NCBI RefSeq assembly: GCF_025869515.1
Contig: NZ_JAOZVR010000051.1
Coordinates: 1-64,000 of the forward strand
DNA from: Ferrovibrio sp.
GTDB lineage: Bacteria; Pseudomonadota; Alphaproteobacteria; Ferrovibrionales; Ferrovibrionaceae
Direction of reading: 5' to 3'
Length of the DNA: 64,000 bases
Positions within the stretch are counted from its first letter, which is position 1; every line of letters starts with the position of its first letter. Below are positions 61,875 through 64,000 of this stretch, one piece after another. The notes under the pieces were generated by a model that saw nothing but the letters and a program-made list of their open reading frames with translations, had not been told where the DNA came from and searched no databases. The position numbers and the translations under genes were made by a program.

Positions 61875-62933
61875 TTACTTCGCCGCAACCGTGCGGGTGG
61901 CTGTTTCGCTGCGCTTGTCGATATCGACCACCACTGACATGCCGGGCACCAGCAGCGGGTGCGCCTCGCCGGTCTTGTCGAGCAGCAGCTTGACCGGCAC
62001 GCGCTGCACGATCTTGGTGAAGTTGCCCGTGGCGTTGTCAGGCGGCAGCAGGCTGAACTTGGCGCCCGAAGCCGGCGCGAAACTGTCGATATGGCCTTTG
62101 ATCACCTGGTCGGGGAAGGCATCGACATGCAGCGCGGCGCTCTGGCCCGGCTTCATGCCGCGCAGCTGGGTTTCCTTGAAATTGGCGACGACATAAATTT
62201 CGTCGGTCGGCACGATCACCATGATCTGCGTACCCGGTTTCACATACTGGCCGGTCTGGCCGGTGCGGTTGCCGATCACGCCATCGACGGGCGCGCGGAT
62301 CACGGTGTTGTCGAGATCGAGCTGCGCGGCGGCGAGGTCGGCCCCGGCCTGCGCGAGCTGGGCCAGCGCCTGCACGCGGTTGGCCTGCAGCACGGCAATC
62401 TGGTTCTGCTCGACCGACCTGGCGGCGTCGGCACGGTCGACCGCGGCCCTGGCCTTGCGCTGGTCGGCCTGCGCCACTTCGAGCTTCTGGTTCGAGACAT
62501 AATTGGAGGCGGCGAGCTGGCGGTAGCGCTTGAGGTCTTCCTCGCTGCGTACCTGGTCGGCGCGGGTGCTGCGCCAGGAGGCATCGGCCTCGGCAATCGT
62601 CGCCTGCTGGCTGGCCAGCTGTTTGTCGATCACGTCGATGGCGGCGTGGCGCGCCTGCACGGCGGCCTGGGCCTGCGCCACCTTGGCGCGGTAGTCGCTG
62701 GCATCGATCTCGAACAGCACAGTGCCGGCCCTGACCTGCTGGTTGTCGGCCACGGCCATGGTCGTGATGTAGCCGGTCACCTTCGGCGCCACCACGGTGA
62801 TGTCGGCGCCGATATAGGCATTGTCGGTGGTTTCGATGAAGCGGCTGTAGCTCCACCAGTGCCAGCCGCCATAAGCGGCGCCGGCAACCGCCGCCAGGGC
62901 GGCGAGCGAGAGGAAGGCTTTTTTCTTGGTCAT
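61875..62933 (-). CDS. emrA: HlyD-family membrane fusion protein, EmrA type
   Basis: A 352-residue periplasmic adaptor. A single N-terminal transmembrane anchor (residues about 7-25) precedes the signature TDNAYIGADITVVAPKVTGY. A coiled-coil hairpin covers about residues 85-190, then the lipoyl/beta-barrel part with VIRAPVDGVIGNRTGQTGQY. It links the EmrB permease to an outer-membrane channel, which is not encoded here. It is the first gene of the emrA-emrB-tetR operon. Confidence 0.93.
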   Translation of the reverse strand: MTKKKAFLSLAALAAVAGAAYGGWHWWSYSRFIETTDNAYIGADITVVAPKVTGYITTMAVADNQQVRAGTVLFEIDASDYRAKVAQAQAAVQARHAAIDVIDKQLASQQATIAEADASWRSTRADQVRSEEDLKRYRQLAASNYVSNQKLEVAQADQRKARAAVDRADAARSVEQNQIAVLQANRVQALAQLAQAGADLAAAQLDLDNTVIRAPVDGVIGNRTGQTGQYVKPGTQIMVIVPTDEIYVVANFKETQLRGMKPGQSAALHVDAFPDQVIKGHIDSFAPASGAKFSLLPPDNATGNFTKIVQRVPVKLLLDKTGEAHPLLVPGMSVVVDIDKRSETATRTVAAK

Positions 62934-62968
62934 CGTCGGGGTCCCGAGAGGAGAGGCGGATGATCTAT

Positions 62969-62987
62969 AGGATTACTGTACGGTCCT
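62969..62987. promoter_or_regulatory. Candidate TetR operator before emrA
   Basis: AGGATTACTGTACGGTCCT has outer arms AGGA/TCCT and a near-palindromic core ACTGTACGGT (8 of 10). It lies 36 bases upstream of the emrA start in the divergent promoter region and is a plausible site for the operon's TetR protein. Confidence 0.5.
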
Positions 62988-63014
62988 GTCCATGAAATAG
63001 AAGGGCGGCGGTGA

Positions 63015-63029
63015 CGCCTGTCACAGGCG
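63015..63029. promoter_or_regulatory. 15-bp palindrome in the emrA/MFS divergent promoter
   Basis: CGCCTGT-C-ACAGGCG is a perfect inverted repeat, 85 bases before the start of the divergent MFS gene. It could be an operator for that gene or a second site for the TetR protein. Confidence 0.4.
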
Positions 63030-63113
63030 CACTGCGCATGACAGCGCAACTTCCGGATAGTTTGTGGCGGGCCAAGGCTTTACCCCGGTTACAGCCCCTG
63101 GAGCCTGCCTGTC

Positions 63114-64000
63114 ATGACACCCCTCAGTCGCCTGTCCTTCGCCAACCTGGCCGCCAATGGCGCCGAACAGCTCGCCATGGCGGCGATCCCGCTGATGGCG
63201 GCGCTGATGCTGGGCGCCACCGCCGAGACGATGGGGGCGCTGAGCGCCGCCCAGACCCTGCCGTATCTGCTGCTGTCGCTGCTGGCCGGCCTCTGGGCCG
63301 ACCGGCTGCCGCGGCATTATCTGATGGCCGGCAGCGAGGCCGGCCGCGCGCTGCTGCTGGCGCTGGTGCCGCTGCTGGCTTTTGCCGGCCGGCTCGATCT
63401 GGCCAGCCTCGCGGTACTCGGCTTCGCGCTCTCGGCCTGCACGGTGCTGTTCAATGTCGCGGCCCAGGCCTATCTGCCGGCCATCGTGGCCAGAGACGGT
63501 CTGCCGGCCGCCAATGCGAAAATCGAATTCACCCGCGCCGCTGCCGTCTTCCTCGGGCCGGGTCTCGCCGGCGCGATTGCCGGCTGGACCTCGCCGGCCT
63601 GGGCGCTGGCGGTTTCGGCCGTCACCTCGGCGATCACAGTGGCATTGCTGCTGACACCCGGCATGCGGCGCGATGTCGCCATGACCGAAAAGCCGCCGAT
63701 CCGTCAGGCACTGACCGAGGGGCTGATCGTGGTGTGGCGCCATCCGTTGCTGCGCGCCATCGCCGCCTGCGCCATGGCGTGGAATTTCAGCTGGTTCGTG
63801 CTGATGGCGGTGTTCGTGCTGTTCGCCGTCAACACGCTCGGCCTGACCCCGGCGCAAACCGGCATCGCGCTCGGCGCGCAGGGGCTCGGCATGCTGCTGG
63901 CCGCGCTGGCAGCACCAATGATCCATACCCGCCTGCGGCTCGGCATCATGATCCTGCTTGGCCCGGCAACCTCGCTGTTCGCCGCTTTCGCCATCGGCGC
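63114..64000 (+). CDS. MFS transporter (EntS/MFS_3-like), cut by the window end
   Basis: The frame from ATG 63114 stays open for 295 codons to the window end. The product is strongly hydrophobic with about eight helices visible. The N-terminus is LSRLSFANLAANGAEQLAMA, the loop between helices 2 and 3 is GLWADRLPRHYLM, and FTRAAAVFLGPGLAGAIAGW is the helix 5 region. This resembles the MFS group related to enterobactin exporter EntS. It is divergent from emrA. Substrate unknown; the C-terminal third lies outside the window. Confidence 0.85.
   Translation, partial: MTPLSRLSFANLAANGAEQLAMAAIPLMAALMLGATAETMGALSAAQTLPYLLLSLLAGLWADRLPRHYLMAGSEAGRALLLALVPLLAFAGRLDLASLAVLGFALSACTVLFNVAAQAYLPAIVARDGLPAANAKIEFTRAAAVFLGPGLAGAIAGWTSPAWALAVSAVTSAITVALLLTPGMRRDVAMTEKPPIRQALTEGLIVVWRHPLLRAIAACAMAWNFSWFVLMAVFVLFAVNTLGLTPAQTGIALGAQGLGMLLAALAAPMIHTRLRLGIMILLGPATSLFAAFAIG

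Overview
The window is GC-rich, gene-dense chromosomal DNA from an alphaproteobacterium, most likely a Rhodospirillales-like lineage (inference; Ferrovibrio-type is only a guess). Supporting signs are an uninterrupted nuoA-N operon of mitochondrial-type complex I, followed by birA, coaX, rnj, mce, a DUF1467 gene, proS, lolC/E, lolD and dnaE in a typical alphaproteobacterial order. A ChrR-type anti-sigma locus of the singlet-oxygen response, RNase J and a short ProRS fit the same group. I see no insertion sequence, prophage or CRISPR array. The organism looks like an aerobic, free-living heterotroph.

Region by region. 1-6.75 kb: a photooxidative-stress block of two convergent operons, chrR-SDR on + and photolyase/FAD oxidase/DUF1365/CFA synthase on -. 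Each starts with the same promoter-like pair, TGATCC-N16-CGTA. 6.76-15.6 kb: small regulators and their targets. These are a response regulator with an unusual domain pairing, HxlR with a divergent SDR, a LysE exporter, DUF2182 and DUF899 with a divergent TPR-HTH regulator and a beta-propeller protein, a SoxR-like MerR protein with a divergent DUF2938/DUF2798 pair, tRNA-Asn and a thioesterase. 15.6-16.1 kb: a noncoding stretch with a promoter-like sequence, a decamer array and an inverted-repeat element. 16.1-17.1 kb: rplM-rpsI.

17.2-19.6 kb: four small unnamed genes in the order A1-B1-A2-B2. Each encodes an N-terminal membrane anchor, a coiled coil and a small C-terminal domain. A1 resembles A2 and B1 resembles B2, so a two-gene module has been duplicated in place. 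This is the best candidate here for an undescribed system. It converges on a MoxR ATPase/VWA pair (19.6-21.7 kb). Next come a MarR regulator with a cysteine-rich tail, rpoH and tRNA-Asp.

23.9-46.6 kb: the nuo operon and the conserved housekeeping run (biotin ligase, pantothenate kinase, RNase J, methylmalonyl-CoA epimerase, ProRS, Lol transporter). 46.6-47.8 kb: a flavodoxin-fold oxidoreductase and a GNAT acetyltransferase. 47.9-52 kb: a fecI-fecR-fecA-type iron-uptake system on -, with a perfect palindrome before fecI and a second decamer array nearby. 52.2-59.6 kb: a Rieske oxygenase, dnaE and pepN. 59.6-64 kb: an emrA-emrB-tetR efflux operon on - and a divergent MFS transporter cut by the window end.
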